Shown: positions 8,974 through 17,563, counted from the first letter of the stretch. The stretch: DNA of 64,000 nucleotides from Pseudoalteromonas piscicida (GCF_002744175.1 NZ_NKHF01000084.1:19978-83977); one strand, 5' to 3'. Numbers and translations are program-made. The notes: generated by a model not told the origin, from the sequence alone.

Positions 8974-10093
8974 CAACTACGCGATTAAAATCACTGCCAA
9001 TCTGCACTGTTACCATCACGCCATCAATGGCCAGTTTGACCACGCTTTTATTAAACGAAATGAACTCGCCAGTTTGTACAATGCGCATCAATTCAGATGC
9101 TTTCTCGAACCCCAATAGATTGATAGCTGTCATCAGTACTGAGTGCTCGATGACGATGAGTGTGCTCTTGGTTTGTGGTGCTACCTTTATTATATGGTCG
9201 AATACTTTGCTTTGCATATGGCCAAGCGTAAATGCGGTTCCTGAGTCTACCTTATTTAATACTTGCTTTGCAGCTGCAGTAGCCATTTGCTTTTTGAAAT
9301 GACTTTCACCTTGATTGATGATCTCATTAAAAATGGGCGTAGCTACTTCACGTAAATTGTTATCCAAGCGCCCTAGCATTTCGCCCGTGGCTTTGTCAGC
9401 GCCCAACCATGCTTTGCCTGGATTGTAGTTCCAGCCTAAATCAATACCCGTAAGTTTTGCTAACTCTTCACCAGTTTGTGGATCAGCCACTTTAAACGGT
9501 TTTAATAATGGGTCGACTACATTGTCCGGCGTCACGGTTAAGCCCATGCGTTTAATATCAGCATCGCTCAAGCTTACAACTTTACAGCGGCACATCCATC
9601 CGTTTGGTGGATAATGCGAGTCCCAAAACTTATGATCCAATGGCAGTAATATATAGTGCCACTTTTGATGGTCTGCTCTTACACGCTGATCACCTGCCGT
9701 TAAGTATAAAAGATACGGGCGTCTGTGCTTTAGTCGTTCTTGTTGTTGCCAGCGCCCAGCTGCTCGCGCTGTGTTTTTGTTATTTTGATAGATAACGCGT
9801 GTTCGCCAGCCACGCTTACCGTTATATGACCAACCATGTTTTGCAACTACTTCATCAAATCGTTTTCGAAATGACGTTAGTGTTTCACCTTGCTCAATAG
9901 AAGCTACTACTGACTTATATAGGTCATCCAACAGCTCTGTTTTTGTAGCGCCTGCAACTGTAAATGCTCGCGCGTGAATATGGCCTTGTAAGTCTTTATA
10001 TGACTCGGTGGGTATTTGGATTTTTTGTTTAAGGTTGGAAATGGCCTCATCGAATTTAACGAGTTGGCCATACTGGGGAGATAAACCTGGCAT
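8957..10093 (-). CDS. Phage minor head protein, Mu gpF-like
   Basis: A 378-residue protein of the SPP1 gp7 / Mu gpF head-morphogenesis family, usually injected or built in near the portal during head assembly. The hallmark region is present: RTRVIYQNNKNTARAAGRWQQ, YLTAGDQRVRADHQKWH, and NGWMCRCKVVSLSD (about 120-205), which includes the metal-ligand-like cysteines. It is the last gene of the long leftward unit. In Mu, gene F is followed by G and I in the same direction; here the unit ends and G and I lie on the other side of the prophage. The last residues fall in repeat cluster A. Confidence 0.85.
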   Translation of the reverse strand: MPGLSPQYGQLVKFDEAISNLKQKIQIPTESYKDLQGHIHARAFTVAGATKTELLDDLYKSVVASIEQGETLTSFRKRFDEVVAKHGWSYNGKRGWRTRVIYQNNKNTARAAGRWQQQERLKHRRPYLLYLTAGDQRVRADHQKWHYILLPLDHKFWDSHYPPNGWMCRCKVVSLSDADIKRMGLTVTPDNVVDPLLKPFKVADPQTGEELAKLTGIDLGWNYNPGKAWLGADKATGEMLGRLDNNLREVATPIFNEIINQGESHFKKQMATAAAKQVLNKVDSGTAFTLGHMQSKVFDHIIKVAPQTKSTLIVIEHSVLMTAINLLGFEKASELMRIVQTGEFISFNKSVVKLAIDGVMVTVQIGSDFNRVVALNKI

Positions 10094-10100
10094 AAGTGCC

Positions 10101-10625
10101 CTACCTACTCAGCAATTTATTGGTTTTTTCCTTGGAGCCAAGGCTTGAACCATAGAAAAACTGCAGGATTGCACCAAGTGTGGTACCGAGTAAAAAGCCT
10201 AAAATGGTATCGGCATAGCGCCTTGCAGGCTCTGAGATGTCAATAAAAGTAATACAGCCTATATAAATGAAGGTTGCGACCGTTAAAAACCACGCGTACT
10301 GGTAAACAAATCGCTTTGCCATTTTGTCATCTTGATCTAGCGCTTTGTTTTGCATATTCCGAGCGCTATCCAAATTTTTGAATGCCAGCTCGGCTAAGCT
10401 TTCTTCCTTATTTAGCACTGCAAGCCTAAATTGGGTTTGTAACTCGCCACTTTTGCTGATCTTATCAAACGCCTTCGTTGCGTCGCCTTCGCCCGTGAGG
10501 GTTTGCGCCATATCAACCACTTTTGTGGCTACCTCTGCGCCATTATCACCACCAATCCATTGGCCTATCTTTTTATCCAGGCCGGTTAGCTTAGCTAGGC
10601 CCAAAGCTATCGTAATTGGTTCCAT
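10101..10625 (-). CDS. Phage holin, 3TM type
   Basis: A 174-residue protein matching the layout of three-TM holins found in many Mu-like phages and gene transfer agents: a soluble N-terminal half starting MEPITIALGLAKLTG, then hydrophobic segments YAWFLTVATFIYIGCITF and ILGFLLGTTLGAILQFFYG, and a short charged tail ending KEKTNKLLSR. Holins open the inner membrane to time lysis. It sits 7 bases from gpF and away from the lysozyme gene (15.6 kb), in the same leftward unit. I count two clear membrane segments; the third would be the N-terminal hydrophobic stretch. Confidence 0.7.
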   Translation of the reverse strand: MEPITIALGLAKLTGLDKKIGQWIGGDNGAEVATKVVDMAQTLTGEGDATKAFDKISKSGELQTQFRLAVLNKEESLAELAFKNLDSARNMQNKALDQDDKMAKRFVYQYAWFLTVATFIYIGCITFIDISEPARRYADTILGFLLGTTLGAILQFFYGSSLGSKEKTNKLLSR

Positions 10626-11035
10626 TATTCTGTCTCCAATATAAGGTTATTGAGTTTTTTGAATTGACGGACTAGGCTTGCGGCCGTTGTAAAACAGCAA
10701 TCATAGTAGACATGCTTTTTATGGAGATCAGGGTAATACTTCTTGCTTTGACGTTTACCAAAAGCTTTCTCTATTTCCTTGATTGTCTTAGCTGAATACA
10801 TGGCCTTTGTTCTTTTACGCCACACATCCGGAATACAAGCAGGACGCTCATTTTTTTCAGAAAACCAAGCCCCTTTTATCTCACCATTTATATACACACC
10901 TAGATGAAAAGTGGACTCAGATACTTTTACTCGTGCTATGCTCAGCTGGTATTCGCCAAATTTAAATTTAACGCATGGGTAAATGCCTTTTAGCTTCTTT
11001 TCTATTTCCTGCCATTGCTCGTTTGTTATAGACAT
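10625..11035 (-). CDS. Phage protein of unknown function
   Basis: 136 residues, basic and soluble, with a GAWFSEKNERPACIPDVWRKR centre and a cysteine pair (YDCCFTT) near the end. A good ribosome binding site (GAGGTGAGAT) precedes the ATG. It overlaps the holin gene by one base and follows the DUF3164 gene closely, so it belongs to the leftward late unit. I do not recognise the family. Confidence 0.6.
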   Translation of the reverse strand: MSITNEQWQEIEKKLKGIYPCVKFKFGEYQLSIARVKVSESTFHLGVYINGEIKGAWFSEKNERPACIPDVWRKRTKAMYSAKTIKEIEKAFGKRQSKKYYPDLHKKHVYYDCCFTTAASLVRQFKKLNNLILETE

Positions 11036-11043
11036 ATCTCACC

Positions 11044-11658
11044 TCACAGCTTTGCAATATCAAGTGAAACGGCGTTGTCATTGCCGTGATCATCTTGCTT
11101 GTAAAAGCGAATAAAACGGCAGCTATCAATTGACGTTACTGACTCTGCTAGAATGTCCATAGCCTGCTGCCATTTGCCTGTGTCGTCAGCTATTTCAAGG
11201 CGGCGCAGGCTCAATATGCGCTGCGGGTTTAGCGTACCTTGCTTATCTGTTGCAAATACCTTGTTCACAATGGCGCGAATATTCTGGTTGCCACCCTCGG
11301 TCCATTCATCTAGGCATTTATCAATGAGCTCTTTTGCTAGCTGTAGCTCTGGGCCAAGCTCGATGCGCTCTTGTGCTTGTATCTTTACTGCCAATTTATT
11401 ATCGAAAGAGCGAAGTGTCACATTACCTTTTTTACCGCCCAGGTTTACGTTGTGCTCTTGGGCCAGTAACTCCATAAAGTTATCGGCTTGTTCCATCTGC
11501 AAACGCTTAAACTCGGCAAGTTCCTTTTGCTGTTTTTCAGCCAACGCTACGGCCTGCTTTACAAACTCGTCTTTAATTAGGTCGGTTTGCTTAATATTGG
11601 CGATGGCGACTAAGTTGCCCTTGCCGTCTTTCATGTAACCTTCAGGTATATCAGTCAT
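11044..11658 (-). CDS. DUF3164-family phage protein
   Basis: A 204-residue protein starting MTDIPEGYMKDGKGNLVAIANI, typical of DUF3164, a family common in Mu-like phages and often mislabelled as a sulfate transporter although it has no membrane segment. Residues 20-75 are a charged helix. Later parts (VTLRSFDNKLAVKIQAQ, LSLRRLEIADDTGKWQQAMD) match the family layout. In most Mu-like phages this gene is in the early region beside the transposition genes; here it lies between the portal and holin genes, overlapping the portal gene by 8 bases. Its function is unknown. Confidence 0.75.
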   Translation of the reverse strand: MTDIPEGYMKDGKGNLVAIANIKQTDLIKDEFVKQAVALAEKQQKELAEFKRLQMEQADNFMELLAQEHNVNLGGKKGNVTLRSFDNKLAVKIQAQERIELGPELQLAKELIDKCLDEWTEGGNQNIRAIVNKVFATDKQGTLNPQRILSLRRLEIADDTGKWQQAMDILAESVTSIDSCRFIRFYKQDDHGNDNAVSLDIAKL

Positions 11659-13135
11659 CGTTTATCTCCGTAGAATTGGCTTCATCCATCCCTTGCAAAA
11701 ACTCCAGTTCAAACGCTTTACTGGCAACGTCTGCCAGTGCGGTACCACTGAGGTTAGGGAATTCAGAAATGATCTTATCTTTTAGTTCGGTTAGGCTTGC
11801 TGAGTTCTTGGCAAACTCAAATATCTTGGCAATTTCCACATCAGTCGCTTGGTCAAACTCATCAAAGGAATTTACATCCATGTGGTTGCTATCCTTCGCT
11901 GCAAAGTCTTGTTTTGCGGCTGTGGCAATTCCAGCGCCATCATCCCTTACTTCTAACACCGCCTGACCTTCCTGTGGTTTTGGTACTCCTAGTGTTTTAT
12001 AGGCGTGATCTTCTGTTACTTTTATCAACTTGGCGGTTTCTCTAATGACATTAACCGCATCTAGGTTGATCTCTTTTTTGTCTCGCCAAATGTATTTCGG
12101 GGGCTCGCCACCATCAAAATTCACATGGTGAATAGCCTCTAAAATTTGATTGCGATAACTCGATACACGTGCCCTATCCGCACGTTGGTTTTCGCCTGCT
12201 CGCTTAGCGTGTGTTTCGCTCGCAGCGCGTGCGCCAGAGTTTTGCTCGGTTGCTAACGTTTGTGATGTGAGTGCTTTGCTCATCTCGGCATTACACATAT
12301 CTATCAGCTGTTTTTGTACGGGCTCACCGCTGAGCTTGCTTTCGATGATCTCAATGGATGAATCATCCGGTATGGTCGCGATACCATCGGTAATCAGCTT
12401 CGCAAGCCCTTCAATTAGCTCATCTACTTGGTCGTCGGTCTTCCCGACTGGGTGCTTGCCAACAGGGAATGGCACGCCAAAACGCTCGCAAAGCTGCACA
12501 AAAAACTTAAAACCACCGTGCTTAAACATCCATGGCCAAAAGCAGCTACTCAATAGGGCTACACCGTACGGGTTCTTGGCGCTCGGCATATGCCGAACAC
12601 ACGTCCAGCGCTGGTCTACTAATTCTTCGCCGTGCGGGTTGTCACGGGTTTTGAGTAGTAGTTCGTGGTCAGGCGTAAACACAAAGCGACTGGCTGGCCA
12701 CATCTCAATTTTGTTTGGTAACCAAGTGTTGTCTTCCTTTTCATATGCGCCGAGGTGAGTCACGGCAAACCCATGCAAAATCGCGCTGTAGTTGTGCCAG
12801 TCTACGTCCATCCATTCGGTGTTTATTGCAGGCTTTCTTGCCATTAACGTTTTTGCTAGTTCATAGCTCTTTTTACTCGCAGCGTCATCACCGCCAGGCA
12901 CCAATTCAGCCGTAAATGCAAACATGCCAGAGCACAGTGTGCGTAGCTCACCAATTACATGCGCATCAGCGGCAATTTCGTCATAAATAAGTGCTGATTT
13001 ACCTGCTTTACGTAGTATTGGGTCGGGGTTTGGTAGTTCTCGCATCATGGCCCAGTGATTTGGGTCACTTTGGCTCATGTTGAACATTTTTTGCAGGGCT
13101 CTATAACCCCGATAACTTAAATGAGGTTTAGACAT
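11651..13135 (-). CDS. Portal protein, Mu gp29-like (DUF935)
   Basis: A 494-residue portal subunit, the ring at the head vertex through which DNA enters and leaves. Family features: N-terminal LSYRGYRALQKMF, DWHNYSAILHGFAVTHLG, the tryptophan-rich SCFWPWMFKHGGFKFFVQLCERFGVP, and LTSQTLATEQNSGARAASETH. The C-terminal extension after about residue 390 is acidic. It overlaps the terminase gene by 8 bases, the usual terminase-portal pairing. Confidence 0.88.
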   Translation of the reverse strand: MSKPHLSYRGYRALQKMFNMSQSDPNHWAMMRELPNPDPILRKAGKSALIYDEIAADAHVIGELRTLCSGMFAFTAELVPGGDDAASKKSYELAKTLMARKPAINTEWMDVDWHNYSAILHGFAVTHLGAYEKEDNTWLPNKIEMWPASRFVFTPDHELLLKTRDNPHGEELVDQRWTCVRHMPSAKNPYGVALLSSCFWPWMFKHGGFKFFVQLCERFGVPFPVGKHPVGKTDDQVDELIEGLAKLITDGIATIPDDSSIEIIESKLSGEPVQKQLIDMCNAEMSKALTSQTLATEQNSGARAASETHAKRAGENQRADRARVSSYRNQILEAIHHVNFDGGEPPKYIWRDKKEINLDAVNVIRETAKLIKVTEDHAYKTLGVPKPQEGQAVLEVRDDGAGIATAAKQDFAAKDSNHMDVNSFDEFDQATDVEIAKIFEFAKNSASLTELKDKIISEFPNLSGTALADVASKAFELEFLQGMDEANSTEINDD

Positions 13136-14867
13136 GGTAGCCCCCTATTGATTTAGTCACTTTTTTGCTGCGTACTCTGGGCATACCACCTGCACCCGTG
13201 CTGGCAATCATCCATAAAATGGTGAGCGCACAGCTCAAGTCGTAGTGGTGTGTACTTTGTTTGTCGGGCCAGTTTTCTAGCTCATCCATAACCAGCGGGC
13301 ATTTTGAATTAAACGCAATTTGGGCAGGTACGTTGGTCACAAAGGGCTCCAATCCCTCTATACGTTCTTCCTGGCTTACCGTTGCGGTTACCCCGCGTAA
13401 AGGCAGTGCAATACCTTCGTCTAATCCGCGTTTTATGTAATCTTGGCGCATGTATTCAAAGGCATTGTTATTCTCAAACCCCCACACTAAACAGTTGTAT
13501 TCACGCTGTAGGCGTATCAGGTCATTAAGTAGCTTGCTCGTGCCTCGCACCTTGCGGCTTTCGTATTCAACATGTAGCTTGCCCAGCTCTTTACAAAACA
13601 GGCCAACCAGCAACGCGCTAGGGTCTGCCCCTGCTGTTTTCCCCATGCTTGGGTCACATGCGCCGTAAGGCGTCCATAGATTTAGTCGGTTTACCCAAAA
13701 TTCAAATTGAAAGAAGATCTGCTCTTCATCGCTCTTAGCGATCCCCTGCATTTCACGGTTAAACTCGCGCTTGTTTGACGCCCACATCACCATTAAGTCA
13801 TACAGGCTACGCACGCTTGGCCATGATGTTTTTGAGCCTTTACTCATTTGGCGCTTTTGCTTAATCCAAAACTTAAACGATGGTTTATCTTCTTTGGCTA
13901 CAGCTTGGCCTTTTGCTGCCGCTTTTTTCTCAAACTCTTTGTCTTTAAAAAGCATCAAATCTCGGCATTCTTCCCATAAGTCCATACGCTCTGGGAATTG
14001 CTCAATGGCTTTAAAGCGGTGTACCAAATGGCCAGGTGCGTTTTCAGCACGGGAGATTGGGTCGTCGCTGTTTAAAACGGTGTTTACACCAAGGAATTTT
14101 ACCGTGCCATCAGGTGGGCCAAGGTATTGCACAGCGGCTTCTAAAAATCCCCAACGTGAATCTCGCTCAGTGGCTGAGCGGGCTTCTTTATCCGTAATAA
14201 TGTCATCGGCCATAAGTAATTTGGGGCGGCTAGCGCCGTGGAATGCACCACGAACAGACTGCTCAGCCCCTCGGCTTTCAAAGCGTACGCCTTGTGCGGT
14301 AACAAACTCACCAATCTTCCATGTAGGGCTAGTTTGGCAAACCTCAGGAAAGTCCAAGAGCAAATTATTGTTCTGCAGTAACTCAGTTTTTACCACTTCC
14401 AATGTTTTGGCAGGCATCTTGGCTTCAGCGCCAAACAAAATCGCGTAATCAATAAAGAGCGAAGGCTTTGGTAAATCTAACTCTTTGCAAACATCATCGT
14501 CTTGTAGCAGGGCCAATACCGCCACATAAACAGGTGATATTTTCACGCCCAGCGTTGATTTACCCTCACCACGAGGCGCAACAAACCAGTTTTTCCAGCC
14601 GTTGGTTAGCTTTAGCGCCTCAGGGAACCAGTTCATAAAATAGCGCTGAAACTCGCTAGGCTCTTGCCCCTCGTCCAACCACATATGGTGCGGAAAATAC
14701 GTATACACAAAAAACTCAAAGTCCCCGCCGAGCACGCGCTTACGTCTTGCCTTTATTGCCTCTGGGCTTGGGTCAATGTCACGCTGCTTAGCCTCAATGT
14801 CTAACCGAAGGCCTGCGGTGATCTGCTCAAGTTCTGCCAGGAACTCTTTACTATTTAAGTCGCCCAT
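13128..14867 (-). CDS. Terminase large subunit, Mu gp28-like
   Basis: A 579-residue packaging motor. The ATPase part has Walker A in VAPRGEGKST (GEGKST 100-105) and Walker B in KLLMADDI (D221, D222). The later YGACDPSMGK and HYDLSCAL regions fit the RNase H-like nuclease domain that cuts DNA from the replicated, host-flanked copies (headful packaging in Mu-like phages). It overlaps both the small-subunit-like gene (one base) and the portal gene (8 bases), so the three are translated together. Confidence 0.9.
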   Translation of the reverse strand: MGDLNSKEFLAELEQITAGLRLDIEAKQRDIDPSPEAIKARRKRVLGGDFEFFVYTYFPHHMWLDEGQEPSEFQRYFMNWFPEALKLTNGWKNWFVAPRGEGKSTLGVKISPVYVAVLALLQDDDVCKELDLPKPSLFIDYAILFGAEAKMPAKTLEVVKTELLQNNNLLLDFPEVCQTSPTWKIGEFVTAQGVRFESRGAEQSVRGAFHGASRPKLLMADDIITDKEARSATERDSRWGFLEAAVQYLGPPDGTVKFLGVNTVLNSDDPISRAENAPGHLVHRFKAIEQFPERMDLWEECRDLMLFKDKEFEKKAAAKGQAVAKEDKPSFKFWIKQKRQMSKGSKTSWPSVRSLYDLMVMWASNKREFNREMQGIAKSDEEQIFFQFEFWVNRLNLWTPYGACDPSMGKTAGADPSALLVGLFCKELGKLHVEYESRKVRGTSKLLNDLIRLQREYNCLVWGFENNNAFEYMRQDYIKRGLDEGIALPLRGVTATVSQEERIEGLEPFVTNVPAQIAFNSKCPLVMDELENWPDKQSTHHYDLSCALTILWMIASTGAGGMPRVRSKKVTKSIGGYHV

Positions 14868-15370
14868 CAGTCATCCATAATGTTGACAAGCTGCGGGCCA
14901 AACGCGGTTAAAATCACAACCAGTTGCGGAGAAAAGTCAGGGTGGTGCTTGCTTACAAAGGCGGTCAGTTTTTTGATCACTTCTACCGCCACTGTACGGC
15001 GCTCAATGGTTTTGTTACCCCCGCTTAGCTTCATAACTTTGCTATACATGTCACTTAGCTGAGTGAGCACTTTTACCCGCTCAGCTGGCGTCATAGCGGT
15101 TTCTGGGTCTCTGAGTAGACTAAACGTTTCACTGGTTTGAATAGTAAATTCTTCAATAAAGTCTTGAGTAAACTCCCCTGCTGGCCCTACCGCTTTTCTG
15201 GCTGCTGTACGGGCTAAATCCCAGTCATCGCCACTGGCTTTGGCTTCGGCTTTCCAGCGTCTTGCTGTGCCGTCTGCCACTTTATGTTTTACAGCCGCAA
15301 CAGATAGCGCCAATAGCTCATTAACGTAGCTGTGGCGCACTGCATTTTTAATATCAGCAGAGTGCGCCAT
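14867..15370 (-). CDS. DUF1804 protein, probable small terminase subunit
   Basis: 167 residues. The N-terminal part MAHSADIKNAVRHSYVNELLALSVAAVK, then GTARRWKAEAKASGDDWDLAR, is a helix-turn-helix-like start seen in DUF1804 proteins of Mu-like phages. The rest is helical, with FTIQTSETFSLLRDPE and ERVKVLTQLSDMYSKV. Its place directly before the large terminase gene supports a DNA-recognition role in packaging. The family call is good; the function is by position. Confidence 0.75.
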   Translation of the reverse strand: MAHSADIKNAVRHSYVNELLALSVAAVKHKVADGTARRWKAEAKASGDDWDLARTAARKAVGPAGEFTQDFIEEFTIQTSETFSLLRDPETAMTPAERVKVLTQLSDMYSKVMKLSGGNKTIERRTVAVEVIKKLTAFVSKHHPDFSPQLVVILTAFGPQLVNIMDD

Positions 15371-15371
15371 A

Positions 15372-15623
15372 TCAACCTCCGGTTTTAAGCTTCAGCAGCT
15401 CAACGGCGATGGCAACTGCAAGGCCAGCGCCACCACCAAGGCCCGCGATTCTTACACGGTTGTTGGTCACATGGCCTTCCACCTTTTCAACACGCGTTTC
15501 TAGGCCGTCAACTCGCTTAGTTAAATCGGCTTTAATGTCAGTGACCTCTTTGAGGATCGCGGTTTGTGTGGCCTGTATTTGGCCAATAGATAGGAATAAT
15601 TGGTTTTCTTGTTCTGGGGTCAT
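15372..15623 (-). CDS. Small coiled-coil protein with C-terminal membrane segment
   Basis: 83 residues from ATG 15623, preceded by GGGGAG at a suitable distance; the longer frame upstream merely overlaps the lysozyme gene. Residues 3-55 form a heptad-style helix (EILSIGQIQATQTAILKEV-like, then VDGLETRVEKVEGHV), followed by a glycine/alanine-rich membrane segment (AGLGGGAGLAVAIAVELL). This resembles XhlA-type lysis accessory proteins. The start overlaps the lysozyme stop (ATGA), so a role in lysis is likely but not shown. Confidence 0.65.
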   Translation of the reverse strand: MTPEQENQLFLSIGQIQATQTAILKEVTDIKADLTKRVDGLETRVEKVEGHVTNNRVRIAGLGGGAGLAVAIAVELLKLKTGG

Positions 15624-16036
15624 AGGTACCACTCCCCAGAGGCCATTTGCTCGGCGAGTTCGTCTGCGCGGCTGCCTACTTGCACCGCCCAACGAGAGTT
15701 AAGCATTTCATGGGCTGCTAACTCCCAATCTCCGTCTTCAACTGCTGCAATCGTGTTTTTAAAGTTGAGTAGGCCAGTAATGCCAAGGTTAAAGGCCATG
15801 TTGATAAGCACAGCTTCGCGGGCAGGATTACATTTTGTGGTGTTAATGTTGCTGCGAACGGCGTGGGTGAACTCTGTAATGTCATTACTGAGTAAATAGT
15901 CCGACTCGGCTTCAGATATTCCGCGCTGCTCTAAGTTCCTACCAACACCGATTGTGGCGTACCCTGCAGGGCAGTTATACACCGTTAGGTGCTCGCCTTC
16001 GTGCCGTTTTAATTGGTTAAATAGGTTAAAGTCCAT
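15620..16036 (-). CDS. Phage lysozyme (GH24 endolysin)
   Basis: A 138-residue T4-type lysozyme that cleaves peptidoglycan. The catalytic set is E13 (RHEGEHLTVY), C22 and T28 (YNCPAGYATIGVGRNL), the spacing E-8-C-5-T. In T4 lysozyme the middle residue is aspartate; cysteine at this place is a known active variant in phage lysozymes. There is no signal peptide or anchor, so release depends on a holin. It is flanked in the operon by a small basic protein gene (upstream) and a coiled-coil membrane protein gene (downstream), overlapping both. Confidence 0.93.
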   Translation of the reverse strand: MDFNLFNQLKRHEGEHLTVYNCPAGYATIGVGRNLEQRGISEAESDYLLSNDITEFTHAVRSNINTTKCNPAREAVLINMAFNLGITGLLNFKNTIAAVEDGDWELAAHEMLNSRWAVQVGSRADELAEQMASGEWYL

Positions 16037-16265
16037 GGGCAGTCCTACGCTTGAGTTTGGTTTTAACTTTTACAAAGCACTCAGGCACAGGTTTAGGTGG
16101 TTTTACGGCACGTTTTTTAGCAATCAGTGTTTTCACACTATTGCGTAACAGCTGTAAATATCGTGGCTCACAAGTTGCAGCAATCGCTTGCTTTTCTTCA
16201 CGCGTTTTTGCTGCAACGATTAGCTCCGCCAACACCCACACAGGCAATGATTTTGCTTTGCTCAT
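16026..16265 (-). CDS. Small basic phage protein, unknown
   Basis: 79 residues: a helical N-terminal half (SLPVWVLAELIVAAKTREEKQAI) and a lysine- and proline-rich tail (KKRAVKPPKPVPE). It is the first gene of the late/lysis part of the leftward unit and overlaps the lysozyme gene by 11 bases. A possible activator site lies 40-50 bases upstream. The family is not recognised. Confidence 0.6.
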   Translation of the reverse strand: MSKAKSLPVWVLAELIVAAKTREEKQAIAATCEPRYLQLLRNSVKTLIAKKRAVKPPKPVPECFVKVKTKLKRRTAHGL

Positions 16266-16303
16266 GGGGTGATGATCGCGTAATTATCAGAGGCCAAACA
16301 TAT

Positions 16304-16320
16304 GGAAAGTAGTTTTCAAC
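16304..16320 (-). promoter_or_regulatory. Possible late-activator site for the leftward lysis/head genes
   Basis: Read on the minus strand, AAACTACTTTCC matches 11 of 12 bases of the core (AAACCACTTTCC) of the 26-bp repeat found before the two rightward late units. It lies about 40 bases upstream of the first lysis-region gene. The match is short, so this is tentative. Confidence 0.35.
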
Positions 16321-16380
16321 GGGGGGAGTAAAATTGTTAAATTAGGCTAAATTAAAATCGGCCATACTGCAATACTGGCC

Positions 16381-16420
16381 GTTTAAATTAGGTTTAAAGT
16401 GAGTTTAAATGCTGTTTAAA
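16381..16420. repeat. Phased GTTTAAAC cluster B (four copies)
   Basis: GTTTAAA copies with TTTAAA cores centred at 16384.5, 16395.5, 16406.5 and 16417.5: exactly 11 bp apart each time. The last copy overlaps the stop codon of a small zinc-ribbon gene. Confidence 0.85.
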
Positions 16421-16556
16421 GCTCAAATTCTTCATCGCAATGTTGGCAAACGGCAACGCCACTATTGTATTCATATTCATAAATTTCAGTATCCTCATCG
16501 CAATGCGGGCAACATGCGATGACGTAAAAGTTAGTTATCTTAGCTTTATCTGTCAT
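16416..16556 (-). CDS. Small zinc-ribbon protein
   Basis: A 46-residue gene. Two cysteine pairs, CPHC and CQHC, spaced about 20 residues apart, form a classic zinc ribbon, with an acidic stretch (DEDTEIYEYEY) between them. It ends within repeat cluster B and is preceded by another small gene in the same direction. Mu has a zinc-finger translation regulator (Com), but the sequence here is not visibly related. The role is unknown. Confidence 0.65.
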   Translation of the reverse strand: MTDKAKITNFYVIACCPHCDEDTEIYEYEYNSGVAVCQHCDEEFEL

Positions 16557-16559
16557 AAA

Positions 16560-16769
16560 TTAACTAGCTCCCGTAAAAGTTAAGTGATCAATTGAAAAGC
16601 AACCCGACTTACCCCTGAGCTTAACGACGACTTCACCGCTACACATTGTCCAAGCCTCGCTCGTTGTATTCACCGACTCACCTCCTCTCAACGCTATTAC
16701 CGACTGATAAATAAAGCAGCTGCCAACAGGATATTTGCTATTAAACTGTTCTGCTGTCATCTTATTCAT
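16560..16769 (-). CDS. Small conserved phage protein, unknown
   Basis: 69 residues with the pattern MTAEQFNSKYPVGSCFIYQ, then TTSEAWTMCSGEVVVKLRG and a final FSIDHLTF. This resembles a short family seen in many phages, a compact beta-barrel-like protein of unknown role. Its stop and the next gene's start overlap (ATGA), so it is translated with its neighbour. Confidence 0.65.
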   Translation of the reverse strand: MNKMTAEQFNSKYPVGSCFIYQSVIALRGGESVNTTSEAWTMCSGEVVVKLRGKSGCFSIDHLTFTGAS

Positions 16770-16981
16770 AAGTTCTCCAATTCTCTCTTAGCCTCGGCCA
16801 GCTCTTGCTCGAGTTCGAACAAGGGCAAACCGAGGTTTTTACGTTCTGTAATGTGGCTGTTTAGTAAGGCTAAGCCTATTTTAAACATCCACGGTTTAAT
16901 GGCTTTTTTGCCTGCTAACTGCTTGGCCGTTATCAATACAAAATTATCGCTACGCACTTTTGGCAACCGCCGTGGTAACAC
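16766..16981 (-). CDS. Small phage protein, unknown
   Basis: 71 residues from a GTG start at 16981; GTG and TTG codons slightly downstream are alternatives. The centre (LITAKQLAGKKAIKPWMFKIGLALLNSH) is helical and the end is a charged helix (ELEQELAEAKRELENL). It overlaps the upstream zinc-ribbon gene by 32 bases. The family is not recognised. Confidence 0.5.
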   Translation of the reverse strand: MLPRRLPKVRSDNFVLITAKQLAGKKAIKPWMFKIGLALLNSHITERKNLGLPLFELEQELAEAKRELENL

Positions 16982-17171
16982 CTTGGCCCTCTGCTACCGT
17001 TATCTTCCAAAATACCCTCTGGCAGTGATGGCAGCTTGCAAGGGTGTCCCAGTTGCATGCGGTGTTGTTTTGTTGCGTTAGCAACTGCTTTTTACAATGT
17101 GGGCAACTAAACTCATGCATGGGAACGCCAGCGGCTTTTAACCGGTCATAATAGTGCTGTGTTGTACTCAT
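16950..17171 (-). CDS. Zinc-ribbon phage protein
   Basis: 73 residues with two cysteine pairs, FSCPHCKKQLL and ASCHHCQRVFW, 22 residues apart: a zinc ribbon that may bind DNA or RNA. It overlaps the Mor-like gene by 4 bases. This is the second zinc-ribbon gene within 700 bases. The role is unknown. Confidence 0.65.
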   Translation of the reverse strand: MSTTQHYYDRLKAAGVPMHEFSCPHCKKQLLTQQNNTACNWDTLASCHHCQRVFWKITVAEGQGVTTAVAKSA

Positions 17172-17563
17172 AACTTAAACTCCATCTGTTGCTCCTTGTA
17201 AGCGTTGCGCTCGTTTAGGATTTTCATGATCCACTGGCGAGTTATCCCAAAGCGTTTAACCAGGGCTTGAATGGTTACACCGTTTTTAACCTCTTCAACT
17301 ATCACCTGGTCGCGCAGCTGGATTAATACCTTGTTTAGCATGGGCACTTGGTACTGAGTCTCTGCGTAGTTGGCCAGTGCTAGGCACATCTCCTCGCCAA
17401 ATATCTTTACAAAGTGGCTCTCTGGGTTGGCTGCTTTTGGTATGTAAAACATCTGGCCTTGGTGCTCACTAAGTAGTTGAATGGTTTTTTCAACGCCTAG
17501 TACTTTTACAAACTGCCTAATGCCTGCAGGCAGCGCCCGTAAGTCAATGTTTAAGTCACTCAT
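17168..17563 (-). CDS. Mor/C-family transcription activator
   Basis: 131 residues, start at ATG 17563 (MSDLNIDLRALPAG; the frame continues to a TTG one codon earlier). The C-terminal part is the Mor helix-turn-helix: NGVTIQALVKRFGITRQWIMKILNE (about 95-120), preceded by a dimerisation region with HFVKIFGEEMCLALANY. In Mu, Mor turns on the middle promoter and the related C protein turns on late promoters. I see only one family member here, so it probably serves as the late activator. It lies between early and lysis genes, as in Mu. Confidence 0.88.
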   Translation of the reverse strand: MSDLNIDLRALPAGIRQFVKVLGVEKTIQLLSEHQGQMFYIPKAANPESHFVKIFGEEMCLALANYAETQYQVPMLNKVLIQLRDQVIVEEVKNGVTIQALVKRFGITRQWIMKILNERNAYKEQQMEFKL

